A stretch of 11,022 bases of DNA from Chloroflexota bacterium (GCA_023434145.1 JAEYTI010000282.1:1-11022); one strand, 5' to 3'; positions 1-7,572 are shown, counted from the stretch's first letter. The notes: generated by a model not told the origin, from the letters alone. Numbers and translations: made by a program.

Positions 1-43
1 CCCTCACAAAACACCCAAAACCCCACCGAGCCTGAGCAGTTAC
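1..43. mobile_element. Right end of a GTAAC-ended MITE/IS-like element (cut by window start)
   Basis: Positions 1-43 align without gaps to the right arm of the complete element at 4617-4718 (that is, to 4676-4718), with 32 of 43 bases identical. They end in the same terminal repeat, CTGAGCAGTTAC (32-43). The inner part (CCTCACAAAACAC, 2-14) matches the stem of the complete copy. The rest of the element lies outside the window, so its length and whether it carries a transposase are unknown. The next 8 bases, AATTTCTC (44-51), would be the target duplication if this copy behaves like the other. The gene at 74 begins only 30 nt beyond the end. Confidence 0.6.
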
Positions 44-73
44 AATTTCTCTAACAGAAAGCGACTTCGAAAA

Positions 74-1333
74 ATGCACCCCGATGAAACGAAAAACTTA
101 AAGATAAACTACGCCGCCAATATTCTCGACGGTGCATTTTTTGGCTTTGGCATTGGTTTTGCCTCCTTCTCCACCGTCATTCCTCTGTTTGTGGCGACGA
201 TGACCGACTCGGCCATCCTGATCGGCCTGATCTCCGCCGTGCACGTAATGGGCTGGCAGATCCCGCAGCTCCTCATGGCGCAGTCCGTCTCGCGGCTGCA
301 ACGCTACAAACCAATGGTGATGTGGATGACCATCCATGAGCGCGTTCCCTTTATTGGGTTGGCGCTGGTAGCTCTCTTCTACAAACAGCTTGGGCCTGTA
401 CCCGCCATCATTCTCACCTTTGTGATGTTGACGTGGCAGGGTTTGGGCGCGGGCTTTACCGCGAATGCCTGGCAAAACCTCATCGGCAAAGTGATTCCCG
501 CCAATTACCTGGCGACCTTTTTTGGGATCCAATCCTCGGCAGCGAACCTGCTTTCGGCGGGCAGCGCCGCCATGGCCGGGCTGCTGATCGAGCGCCAGCC
601 ATTCCCCAACAACTACGTAATCTGCTTCCTGGCCGCGTTTGGGATGCTCATTCTCTCGTATATCGCCATCGCCTTTACCCGCGAGTCGGCGCGTGAGAAC
701 GTAGTCAAGCGCGAAGACCAGCCCAAGCTCACCCACGCCATCCGCGATATTCTCCGGCGCGACCATAACTTTGCCTGGTTCCTGGCCGCGCGCACGATGG
801 TGCAGTTTGGCACCATGGCCTTCTCGTTCTACACCGTGTTTGCAGTGAAAAACCTCAACGCCGGGGAATACGACGCGGGCGTGCTCACCAGCGTGCTGAT
901 GATCGGTCAGGTGATCGCGAATCTGCTGCTGGGTTGGGTATCGGACCGCTGGAGCCGCATTGGTGTGCTGAAGATCGGCGCGCTTTCCATCCTGCTCAGT
1001 GCGCTGATTGCCCACCTCGCCCCCTCGGTCGGCTGGATGTACCCGGTGATGGTGCTGAACGCCGTCGCCAACACCGCCTTCTGGACCATCAGCATGGCGA
1101 TGACGCTCCAATTTGGGCACGAGGACGACCGCCCCACCTACGTGGGCATGGCGAATACTTTTATCGCCCCGGCGACCATCATTGCCCCGCTGATCGGCGG
1201 CTGGATGGCGGATAGCGGTGGGTATCGCTCCACGTTCCTGTTCGCGGCGGTCGCGGGGCTGCTCTCGCTGGCGATGCTGCACTTCTTCGTGAAAGATCCC
1301 CAGAAGGTTGCCACAACTGTGCCTGGCGGTTAA
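74..1333 (+). CDS. Major facilitator superfamily (MFS) transporter, substrate unknown
   Basis: This 419-residue protein is almost entirely hydrophobic helices and has the usual MFS length, with room for about twelve membrane segments and a charged central cytoplasmic loop near residues 203-232 (TRESARENVVKRED and following). A motif-A-like loop, GWVSDRWSR, sits at residues 287-295, and a related GGWMADSGGYR lies near 375-385. These support a secondary transporter in the cytoplasmic membrane, probably driven by an ion gradient. Nothing seen identifies the substrate or direction. The ATG at 74 is used because the first helix follows directly, but no convincing Shine-Dalgarno precedes it. The start lies 30 nt downstream of a mobile-element end, so its transcription may depend on sequence from the element or beyond the window. 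It converges on the epimerase gene. Confidence 0.85.
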   Translation: MHPDETKNLKINYAANILDGAFFGFGIGFASFSTVIPLFVATMTDSAILIGLISAVHVMGWQIPQLLMAQSVSRLQRYKPMVMWMTIHERVPFIGLALVALFYKQLGPVPAIILTFVMLTWQGLGAGFTANAWQNLIGKVIPANYLATFFGIQSSAANLLSAGSAAMAGLLIERQPFPNNYVICFLAAFGMLILSYIAIAFTRESARENVVKREDQPKLTHAIRDILRRDHNFAWFLAARTMVQFGTMAFSFYTVFAVKNLNAGEYDAGVLTSVLMIGQVIANLLLGWVSDRWSRIGVLKIGALSILLSALIAHLAPSVGWMYPVMVLNAVANTAFWTISMAMTLQFGHEDDRPTYVGMANTFIAPATIIAPLIGGWMADSGGYRSTFLFAAVAGLLSLAMLHFFVKDPQKVATTVPGG

Positions 1334-1352
1334 AACTGCGACAACCCACCAA

Positions 1353-1372
1353 AACCCCACCTTCGTGGGGTT
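1353..1372 (-). terminator. Hairpin between convergent genes, probable terminator
   Basis: An 8-bp perfect stem, AACCCCAC (1353-1360) with GTGGGGTT (1365-1372), closes a CTTC loop. It lies in the 58-nt gap between the convergent MFS and epimerase genes. Read on the minus strand, the stem runs into a short T run (complement of AAAA at 1351-1354), so it fits best as the terminator of the epimerase gene. The plus-strand side has no T run, so bidirectional use is uncertain. Confidence 0.5.
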
Positions 1373-1391
1373 AAAGCATGGCTGCAAAAAA

Positions 1392-2390
1392 TCAGCGCTT
1401 CCGCTTCTTCCACTGCGCGCGGTATGAGTCCACGGCCTCTTCCATCGCCTTACGGATTGGGGTGTAGTGGATGCCCAGCTCGCGTTCTGCCTTGCTGCCG
1501 TCGCACCGGAACCCGTTTGAGAGGGTCCGCGCGGCATCGGAGGAGAGCCCCCACAGCGGCGGGCGGCGGATGACCCCGGCGAGCGCAGTCAGCAGGTGTG
1601 CCACGCTTGTCACCATCCAATCGGGAAAGCGGAAGATCGGCAGCGGCACGCCCGAAACGTCGCTGATCATCTGCGCGAATTCGCGCCCGTTGAGATCGTG
1701 CTTGCCAAGCAGATACTTCTGCCCCACTGTTTCGGGCTCTTCTGCCGCGCGCAACATCGCATCTACCACATCGCCTACGTAGATATAGGTGGCGATGGAA
1801 TTGTGATAGATGGTACTGGGCACCCGCCGCCGGATAATGTCTTGAATGTAATGCCCGCTGGCTTTGTCATCGCCGGCACCTAGCACAATGCCCGGGTAGA
1901 GCGTCACCAGCGGCAGCCCGCGCGTATGGTGCAGCTCCCAGGCCAGTTTTTCGGCAGCCGACTTGGTACGCGCGTACTCGCTAAACAGCACCGGCCCGCG
2001 CTCGCACATCTCGGTGAATGGCGATTGCGCGGGTTTGCCGTACACTGCCACGGTGGAAACGTACACAACCTTCTTCACACCCGCTTCCAGCGCGGCTTCC
2101 AGCACGATTCGGGTACCCTCAACGTTCACCGTATGAAAACGAGCGGTATTCGGCTCCCACATAGAATAGAGGTTTGCCAGGTGAAACAGCCAGTCACACC
2201 CCTCCATGCCTGAGCAAACCGTCGAACGGTCGGTGACGCTGCCAAACACCGGCTGCGCCCCCAAGTCGACCAGCGGCTGATAATTGCTGCTCTTGCGCAC
2301 CAGGCAGCGGATCTGGTGGCCTTCTTCTGACAGCCGCCGCACCAAATGATGACCGATAAAGCCTGTACCACCGGTTACAAATACCTTCAA
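1392..2390 (-). CDS. NAD(P)-dependent epimerase/dehydratase, extended SDR family (TTG start)
   Basis: This 332-residue protein has an N-terminal Rossmann fold with the nucleotide-binding motif TGGTGFIG (residues 6-13). The catalytic set of extended short-chain dehydrogenases is visible: Ser112 in VSTVAVYG, and Tyr139 and Lys143 in YARTK. The segment NVEGTRIVLEAALEAGVKKVVY (from residue 89) is typical of the dihydroflavonol-reductase-like and sugar-epimerase branch, which includes hopanoid-associated HpnA. No hopanoid genes are nearby, so no symbol is given and the substrate is unknown. The start is set at TTG 2390: the fold begins MKVFVTGG there, and an AGGA lies 8 nt upstream (complement of 2399-2402). 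The frame stays open to an ATG at 2528, but that would add 46 residues with no domain character. The gene is divergent from the oxidoreductase at 2539. Confidence 0.85.
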   Translation of the reverse strand: MKVFVTGGTGFIGHHLVRRLSEEGHQIRCLVRKSSNYQPLVDLGAQPVFGSVTDRSTVCSGMEGCDWLFHLANLYSMWEPNTARFHTVNVEGTRIVLEAALEAGVKKVVYVSTVAVYGKPAQSPFTEMCERGPVLFSEYARTKSAAEKLAWELHHTRGLPLVTLYPGIVLGAGDDKASGHYIQDIIRRRVPSTIYHNSIATYIYVGDVVDAMLRAAEEPETVGQKYLLGKHDLNGREFAQMISDVSGVPLPIFRFPDWMVTSVAHLLTALAGVIRRPPLWGLSSDAARTLSNGFRCDGSKAERELGIHYTPIRKAMEEAVDSYRAQWKKRKR

Positions 2391-2538
2391 GACGACGTTC
2401 CTTTCGCCATATAAGCGAGAAGCCTTCAATCCTGGCGCAGAACTTTCGATACTGCAAACCAATTGAGAAAGCAAGGGGTTTAAAATAGTGGATGCATTCA
2501 CTCCGTTTTTATAACGGTCGGATAACATGGAGGATTAT
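2391..2538. promoter_or_regulatory. Divergent intergenic region, promoters of both neighbours expected here
   Basis: About 148 bases separate the TTG start of the epimerase from the ATG of the aldehyde oxidoreductase, so both genes must be transcribed outward from here or from within their neighbours. On the plus strand TAAAAT (2481-2486) is a possible -10 box, but the only nearby -35-like sequence, TTGAGA (2463-2468), is just 12 nt away. On the minus strand TTGCTT and TATCGA are spaced 17 nt apart but match the consensus poorly. No box is called with confidence. No strong hairpin or operator palindrome was seen. Confidence 0.35.
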
Positions 2539-2541
2539 ATG
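2529..2541 (+). promoter_or_regulatory. Ribosome binding site that decides the oxidoreductase start
   Basis: GGAGG at 2529-2533 lies 5 nt before ATG 2539-2541. The upstream in-frame ATG at 2527 overlaps this site and has no good Shine-Dalgarno of its own, so 2539 is preferred. This removes four residues (MEDY) from the longest reading. Confidence 0.75.
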
Positions 2542-4491
2542 CCATACGCGTTTATGGGTAAAGTGCTGTTTGTCGATCTCACCCATGGTCAGATCCGAGA
2601 AGAAACCGTCCCCGAGGAGATCTACCAAAAGTACCTCTCGGGGCTGGGGCTGGCAGCGTGGATGCTCTACCGCGAGGTGCCCGCAGGCGCAGACCCACTC
2701 GGCCCGCAGAACGTACTGGCATTCGCGGCGGGGATGTTAGTGGGCACAAACAGCGTGTTTACCGGGCGCTGGGTGGCGGCGGCAAAATCGCCGCTGACGG
2801 GCACGTGGGGCGAGGCAAACTGCGGCGGCACGCTGGCTCCGGCGATCAAACGCTGCGGCTACGATGCGATCTTCTTCACCGGCGCGAGCCGCACCCCGGT
2901 GTACCTGCTGATTCATGATCGCAAAGTGGAGTTGTGCAATGCCACCCCCTTATGGGGCGTAGATGCCGTGGACGCCGAGCGCATGCTGCTGGAAGCGCAT
3001 CCAAAAAGCAGCGTCGCTTGTATTGGCCCGGCGGGTGAAAAGCGCTCGCTGATCGCCGGCATCTGCAACGATGGTGGACGGCTGGCGGCGCGCTCCGGAT
3101 TGGGCGCAGTGATGGGCTCGAAGAATCTGAAAGCCGTGGTGCTTCGCGGAAAGCAGCACATCCACGCGCACAATCCACGCGAGATGCAGCGGCTGAGCAA
3201 GCGTGCTTTTTCCTATACGAAGCTCCACGTGCCCCTACCCCCCGGCAGCATTACCCGCTGGATCGGCACGCTGTTCCGAGTGATGCCGTGGGCGATGGCG
3301 CAGGATGGCATGCTCTACAAATGGATGCTTCGGCGCTGGGGAACCATCAGCATGAACCAGGTGAGCGTAGAAATGGGCGACTCGCCGGTGCAGAACTGGC
3401 GCGGCAGCAGCAAAACTTTCCCCTTCCGCCGCTCCGATTCTTCAAACCCTGATCACATCATCCGCAGGGAGGAGCGCAAGTACCACTGCCGGTCTTGCGC
3501 GCTCGGCTGCGGGGGCATTGTGACCATGCCCGATGGCGGTGAGAGCCACAAGCCCGAGTACGAGACCGTCTTATCGTGGGGCGGGCTGCTGATGAACGAG
3601 AACCTGGAAAGTATCTTCCGCATCAACGACCGCCTGAATCGCGCCGGGATGGATTCCATCTCCGCCGGGGCGACGGTCGCATTCGCTATCGAGTGTGCCG
3701 AGAACGGTCTCTTGACGAAAGCACAGTTAGAAGGGATCGATCTGCAGTGGGGAAACGCTGAAGCGGCGGAAGCCCTGCTCGAAAAGATGATTGCACGAGA
3801 GGGCATTGGCGACCTGCTAGCAGATGGCAGCCTTGCCGCCGCGCAGCGCATTGGGTGCGGCGCGGAAGCGTTTGCCGTGCAAGCGGGCGGACAAGAGCTT
3901 GCCATGCACGACGGGCGCAATGACCCCGGCTTTTCGCTGCACGCCGCCGTAGAGCCCATGCCTGGACGGCACACCAATGGTTCGGGGCTGTATTATGAGA
4001 TGTTCCAGCTCTGGCGCAAACTCCCACACCTGCCCAAAATCCCCCGCCTGTATCACAAAGACGAAAAGTACCGCGCTACAGCGGCGCAGGCAGCCGCGTC
4101 GGTGGCGTGCAGCCGTTTTAGCCAGGTGATGAACGGTGCCGGGTTGTGCCTGTTTGGCGCGTTTATTGGGGTCCACCGCCTGCCGGTATTCGAGTGGATC
4201 AACGCCGCCGCCGGGTGGGATCTACGCCCCGAGCAGATCATGGAAACCGGCGCGCGCATCCAGGCCCTCAAGCAGATGTTTAACGCGCGCGAGGGGATCA
4301 CCCTGCGGCATACAGTTAACCGGCGGGCTTTGGGGCTGCCCCCCATGCAGCATGGCGCCAACCAGGGGCGATCGCTGGATATGGATGCGATGGTACGCGC
4401 CTACTGGCTGGCTTCCGGATATGACCCAGACAGCGGCATCCCCACAGAACAAACACTCGCGGCATTGGGCCTTGCGGTTGTGCATCAATAA
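2539..4491 (+). CDS. Tungsten-dependent aldehyde:ferredoxin oxidoreductase family protein
   Basis: This 650-residue protein belongs to the AOR family, which oxidises aldehydes to carboxylic acids, or reduces acids, with ferredoxin as electron partner and a bis-pterin tungsten (sometimes molybdenum) cofactor. The N-terminal signature GKVLFVDLT (7-15) and KSPLTGTWGEANCGGTLAP (83-101) match the family. The [4Fe-4S] ligands are in the expected pattern: Cys317, Cys320 and Cys324 (CRSCALGC), with Cys537 in NGAGLCLFG. MGSKNLKAV (192-200), PEYETV (339-344) and GMDSISAG (370-377) are also family landmarks. Position 457 is His within AMHDGR, where MHDPR is more usual. The protein is some tens of residues longer than classic AORs, the extra length falling near residues 221-290. 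No ferredoxin, second subunit or pterin gene adjoins it. The exact substrate cannot be told. Confidence 0.9.
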   Translation: MPYAFMGKVLFVDLTHGQIREETVPEEIYQKYLSGLGLAAWMLYREVPAGADPLGPQNVLAFAAGMLVGTNSVFTGRWVAAAKSPLTGTWGEANCGGTLAPAIKRCGYDAIFFTGASRTPVYLLIHDRKVELCNATPLWGVDAVDAERMLLEAHPKSSVACIGPAGEKRSLIAGICNDGGRLAARSGLGAVMGSKNLKAVVLRGKQHIHAHNPREMQRLSKRAFSYTKLHVPLPPGSITRWIGTLFRVMPWAMAQDGMLYKWMLRRWGTISMNQVSVEMGDSPVQNWRGSSKTFPFRRSDSSNPDHIIRREERKYHCRSCALGCGGIVTMPDGGESHKPEYETVLSWGGLLMNENLESIFRINDRLNRAGMDSISAGATVAFAIECAENGLLTKAQLEGIDLQWGNAEAAEALLEKMIAREGIGDLLADGSLAAAQRIGCGAEAFAVQAGGQELAMHDGRNDPGFSLHAAVEPMPGRHTNGSGLYYEMFQLWRKLPHLPKIPRLYHKDEKYRATAAQAAASVACSRFSQVMNGAGLCLFGAFIGVHRLPVFEWINAAAGWDLRPEQIMETGARIQALKQMFNAREGITLRHTVNRRALGLPPMQHGANQGRSLDMDAMVRAYWLASGYDPDSGIPTEQTLAALGLAVVHQ

Positions 4492-4616
4492 AGAGTACAA
4501 AAGATTGTGCTTTGAGGCCTTTTCTCCTGCTTTTACAAAGGATTTGGTTTACAATTACGATCATTACTGTACATGCCTGATTTCTGGCAAAGCAGTTGTT
4601 ATGGTAATCATATCCT

Positions 4617-4718
4617 GTAACTGCTCAGGCTCCGCGGGTTTGTTGTGTGTTTTGTGAGGAAGTTGCGGCGCAACTTCCTCACAAAACACACAACAACCAT
4701 ACCTGGCTGAGTAGTTAC
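4617..4718. mobile_element. Complete 102-bp MITE-like palindromic element, IS66-like termini
   Basis: The ends are GTAACTGCTCAG (4617-4628) and CTGAGTAGTTAC (4707-4718), inverted repeats matching at 11 of 12 positions. Inside lies a perfect 27-bp inverted repeat (4640-4666 with 4670-4696) closed by a GGC loop; the two arms are joined to the termini by unpaired stretches of 11 and 10 nt. There is no room for a transposase, so the element is non-autonomous. Known: IS66-family elements have termini starting GTAA and make 8-bp duplications; both fit here. Inferred: this is a MITE mobilised by an IS66-like transposase elsewhere. It sits between the oxidoreductase and the ATPase, 36 nt before the ATPase ATG. 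Its stem could stop transcripts arriving from the oxidoreductase gene. Confidence 0.8.
4640..4696. repeat. Perfect 27-bp stem hairpin with 3-nt loop inside the MITE
   Basis: The arms 4640-4666 and 4670-4696 are exact reverse complements around GGC (4667-4669). The inner part reads GAGGAAGTTGC then GCAACTTCCTC. As RNA from either strand this would be extremely stable. It lacks a following T run, so it is not a textbook intrinsic terminator. Confidence 0.9.
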
Positions 4719-4754
4719 CATATCCTTTCTATTCAGACGGAACGGCAGAACACT

Positions 4755-7523
4755 ATGGCAAACTATCATCAAATGGATGTCGAATCGGCGCTGCGCGAGC
4801 TAAAGACTGATTTGCATAACGGTCTCAGCGGCGCAGAGGTGCAACAGCGCCAACAGCAGTATGGGCCAAACGAGCTGATCGAGCGCGGTACAAAAAGCCC
4901 CTGGAAGATCCTGTTAGAGCAGCTCACCGGCATCATGATCATTATCCTGATCGTGTCTGCGCTGATCTCGCTGGTCTTGGGCGAAACCATTGACGCGGTG
5001 GTGATCTTGATCGTGGTAGCGTTAAACGCGCTGCTGGGCTTCACGCAGGAATACCGCGCGGAGCAAGCAATGGCTGCACTAAAGCGTATGGCCGTACCCC
5101 ACGTACGGGTGCGGCGCGAAGGCCACACACAGGATATTCTCGCTCGCGAGCTAGTTCCCGGTGATATCCTCCTGCTGGAGGCGGGCAACTCGGTACCTGT
5201 CGACGCGCGCCTGCTGGAAAGCGCCAACCTGCGCGTGCAAGAAGCCGTGCTAACGGGTGAATCGGAGGCGGTAGAGAAAAATATCGACGTTTTGGACGAG
5301 GAAAACCCGCCGCTCGGTGACCGGCTTAACACCGTGTACATGGGCACAATCGTCACCTACGGGCGCGGTCTTGCCCTCGTTACCAACACCGGGATGAGCA
5401 CGCAGCTCGGCAAGATCGCCGATATGCTACAAACGGTAGGGATCGAGAAGACCCCGCTGCAACGCCGCCTGGAACAGCTTGCTCGCGGTTTGGCAATAGC
5501 AGCGCTGGGCATCGTAGCAGTGGTGTTTGTACTGGGTTTGCTGCGCGGTGAAGACGCAATCGAGATGTTCCGCATCTCTGTGGCGATGGCCGTGGCAGCC
5601 GTGCCCGAAGGCCTGCCCGCCGTGGTGACGATTGCCCTGGCGCTGGGAGCGCAGCGCATGCTTCAGCGTCGCGCACTGATTCGCAAGCTGCCAGCGGTAG
5701 AAACGCTCGGCTCGGTCACCGTAATCTGCTCCGACAAGACCGGCACGCTAACCCAGAACCGCATGACCGTGACCGTTCTGGATGTGGCGGGAAACCAGCT
5801 CGACCTTCAGCAGCGGCTGCGCAGCTTCAGCCCCACTGTAGGTCAAGAAGATCCGGTTGAGCCGCTGCTGCGCGAAAGCCCAGCCGTGGCAATGTCGCTG
5901 GCCGGCAGCGCACTCGCGAACGATGCAACACTGGAGCCCGTTTCTGGCGAACAAGGGTCTTTCTCCAGCGTGGGTGACCCGACAGAAGGGGCGCTGGTGA
6001 TCGCCGCCGCCCGCGCCGGTTTGTGGAAATCGGAGCTGGACCGGGCCTTCCCGCGCGTTGGGGAGGTGCCATTCGATTCTGATCGCAAGCGAATGTCTAC
6101 CATCCACCAGCCGGACCCAACACAAATCCCGGATGTGCTCAACCCCTTCCAGGACGACCGCCCCGACTTCTTCCGCCCCGAGCACTACCTGGTGGTCACC
6201 AAAGGCGCCGTCGACAGTCTTTTGGAAGTCTGCGACCGGGTGTACTGCGATGGTCAGGATCATCCCCTGGACGATCAATGGCGGGAGCGCATCCAAAAAG
6301 CCAACAACGAACTGGCGCAAAACGGTATGCGCGTGCTGGGCGTAGCCTTCCGCCAGCGCAATGATGCCAACGCGAAGGATACGAACGACCCGGTGGAGAG
6401 CAAGCTCATCTTCCTTGGCATGACCGGTATGATCGACCCGGCTCGCCCGGAAGTACAGCAGGCTGTGCGGACTGCTCAGGCAGCCGGTGTGCGCCCGGTG
6501 ATGATCACCGGCGACCACCCGCTTACTGCTGCATACATCGCCCGCGAGTTGCAAATCGCGGATAAAGACGGTAACCCAGAGAAGAACCGCGCAGTCACCG
6601 GGCGCGAGATCGAAGAAATGGACGCGCAGCAGCTCGAAGCGGTGGCGATGGAAGTACCGGTGTTTGCCCGCGTTTCGCCCGAGCACAAATTGAGAATCGT
6701 GGAAGCGCTGCAGAATCGTGGTCAGATCGTAGCGATGACGGGCGACGGTGTGAACGATGCCCCGGCCCTGAAAAAGGCCGATATCGGCGTGGCAATGGGA
6801 ATCACCGGCACAGACGTGACCAAAGAAGCCGCCGATATGGTGCTGCAAGATGACAACTTTGCCACCATCGTTGCCGCGGTGGAAGAGGGCCGGCGGATTT
6901 ACGATAACATCCGCAAGTTCATCAAATACACCATGACCTCTAACGCCGGTGAAATCTGGGTGATGCTTGCGGCGCCTTTCCTGGGGATGCCTCTGCCGCT
7001 CACGCCGCTGCAAATTTTGTGGGTCAACCTTGTGACAGATGGCGTGCCAGGCCTGGCGCTGACCATCGAGCCCGCGGAGCCTGATACCATGAGCCGCCCG
7101 CCCCACCCGCCGAAGGAGAACATTTTTGGGCGTGGCATGGCGCGCGATATCTTGTGGATTGGCTTGCTCATGGGGTTTATCTCGCTCGGGGCCGGCTACT
7201 GGTTCTGGCGCATTGGCTCTGACGCGTGGCAGACGATGGCTTTTACCACCCTCACAATCTCGCAGATGGGCAACGCGCTGGCAACACGATCCGACCGGTA
7301 TACCCTGTCACAGATCGGCCCAATGACCAACAAGGCTATGCTCGGGGCAGTGCTGCTCACTTTCCTGCTCCAGTTGGCAGTAATCTATATCCCCTTCTTG
7401 CAGCAAGCGTTCAACACCGTTCCGCTGACCCTCGCTGAGTTGGGAATCTCATTCGCACTAAGCACCGTGGTGTTCTTCGCGATCGAATTGTTCAAGCTGA
7501 TCAGCCAGCGAAGCGGCAAGTAA
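4755..7523 (+). CDS. P2-type cation-transporting ATPase, probable Ca2+ pump
   Basis: This 922-residue protein has the full P-type ATPase order: N-terminal cation-ATPase domain (about 5-70), actuator domain with TGES (167-170), phosphorylation site DKTGT with Asp327, nucleotide domain with KGA (Lys483), hinge MTGDGVNDAP (661-670), and six C-terminal helices. It resembles SERCA, PMCA and PMR1 pumps, which use ATP to export Ca2+ from the cytoplasm. Ca2+ ligands equivalent to SERCA Glu309, Asn768, Glu771, Asn796, Thr799 and Asp800 are present as Glu285 (PEGLP), Asn730, Glu733, Asn758, Thr761 and Asp762. SERCA Glu908 is replaced by Gln837 (ISQMGNAL). An Asp/Pro-rich stretch near 453-475 looks like a nucleotide-domain insertion. 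ATG 4755 is chosen; the frame is open back to GTG 4647, but that part is MITE sequence. The Shine-Dalgarno is weak. It is probably co-transcribed with the rhodanese gene. Confidence 0.9.
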   Translation: MANYHQMDVESALRELKTDLHNGLSGAEVQQRQQQYGPNELIERGTKSPWKILLEQLTGIMIIILIVSALISLVLGETIDAVVILIVVALNALLGFTQEYRAEQAMAALKRMAVPHVRVRREGHTQDILARELVPGDILLLEAGNSVPVDARLLESANLRVQEAVLTGESEAVEKNIDVLDEENPPLGDRLNTVYMGTIVTYGRGLALVTNTGMSTQLGKIADMLQTVGIEKTPLQRRLEQLARGLAIAALGIVAVVFVLGLLRGEDAIEMFRISVAMAVAAVPEGLPAVVTIALALGAQRMLQRRALIRKLPAVETLGSVTVICSDKTGTLTQNRMTVTVLDVAGNQLDLQQRLRSFSPTVGQEDPVEPLLRESPAVAMSLAGSALANDATLEPVSGEQGSFSSVGDPTEGALVIAAARAGLWKSELDRAFPRVGEVPFDSDRKRMSTIHQPDPTQIPDVLNPFQDDRPDFFRPEHYLVVTKGAVDSLLEVCDRVYCDGQDHPLDDQWRERIQKANNELAQNGMRVLGVAFRQRNDANAKDTNDPVESKLIFLGMTGMIDPARPEVQQAVRTAQAAGVRPVMITGDHPLTAAYIARELQIADKDGNPEKNRAVTGREIEEMDAQQLEAVAMEVPVFARVSPEHKLRIVEALQNRGQIVAMTGDGVNDAPALKKADIGVAMGITGTDVTKEAADMVLQDDNFATIVAAVEEGRRIYDNIRKFIKYTMTSNAGEIWVMLAAPFLGMPLPLTPLQILWVNLVTDGVPGLALTIEPAEPDTMSRPPHPPKENIFGRGMARDILWIGLLMGFISLGAGYWFWRIGSDAWQTMAFTTLTISQMGNALATRSDRYTLSQIGPMTNKAMLGAVLLTFLLQLAVIYIPFLQQAFNTVPLTLAELGISFALSTVVFFAIELFKLISQRSGK

Positions 7524-7533
7524 AAAACCAAGC

Positions 7534-7568
7534 GATGGCGTGTTTGGCATCCAAAGCGGCGTGCCATC
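7534..7568 (+). promoter_or_regulatory. Nested hairpin upstream of the rhodanese ribosome binding site
   Basis: In the 61-nt ATPase-rhodanese gap, GATGGC (7534-7539) can pair with GCCATC (7563-7568). Inside it TTTGG (7543-7547) pairs with CCAAA (7551-7555) around a CAT loop. It ends 4 nt before the Shine-Dalgarno at 7573. It may set relative translation or transcript processing, but the stems are short. Confidence 0.3.
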
Positions 7569-7572
7569 AATC

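Larger units (their letters stand above)
4609..4726. repeat. 8-bp target site duplication flanking the MITE
   Basis: CATATCCT occurs at 4609-4616 and again at 4719-4726, each copy directly abutting one terminal repeat of the element at 4617-4718. A perfect 8-bp match at exactly these two positions has a chance probability of about 1 in 65,000, so it is strong evidence of transposition. Removing the element and one copy restores an uninterrupted sequence joining 4616 to 4727. Confidence 0.85.

Noticed and set aside
1341..1372. Similarity of AAAACCCCACC at 1351-1361 to the element end at 17-27
   Set aside because: The match is 11 bases of low-complexity sequence with no terminal repeat or target duplication nearby; it is better explained as part of the terminator hairpin.
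98..1537. 479-residue open frame on the minus strand opposite the MFS gene
   Set aside because: The translation is rich in His, Arg and Gly with no domain or membrane pattern; it is the shadow of the MFS gene and runs across the intergenic hairpin into the epimerase.
4647..4754. 36-residue N-terminal extension of the ATPase from GTG 4647
   Set aside because: The extension is encoded by MITE stem and terminus sequence, has no family counterpart, and disappears if ATG 4755 is used, where the usual N-terminal domain begins.
5748..7106. 452-residue open frame on the minus strand opposite the ATPase
   Set aside because: It is low-complexity and His/Arg-rich with no recognisable fold; it mirrors a strongly conserved ATPase reading on the other strand.
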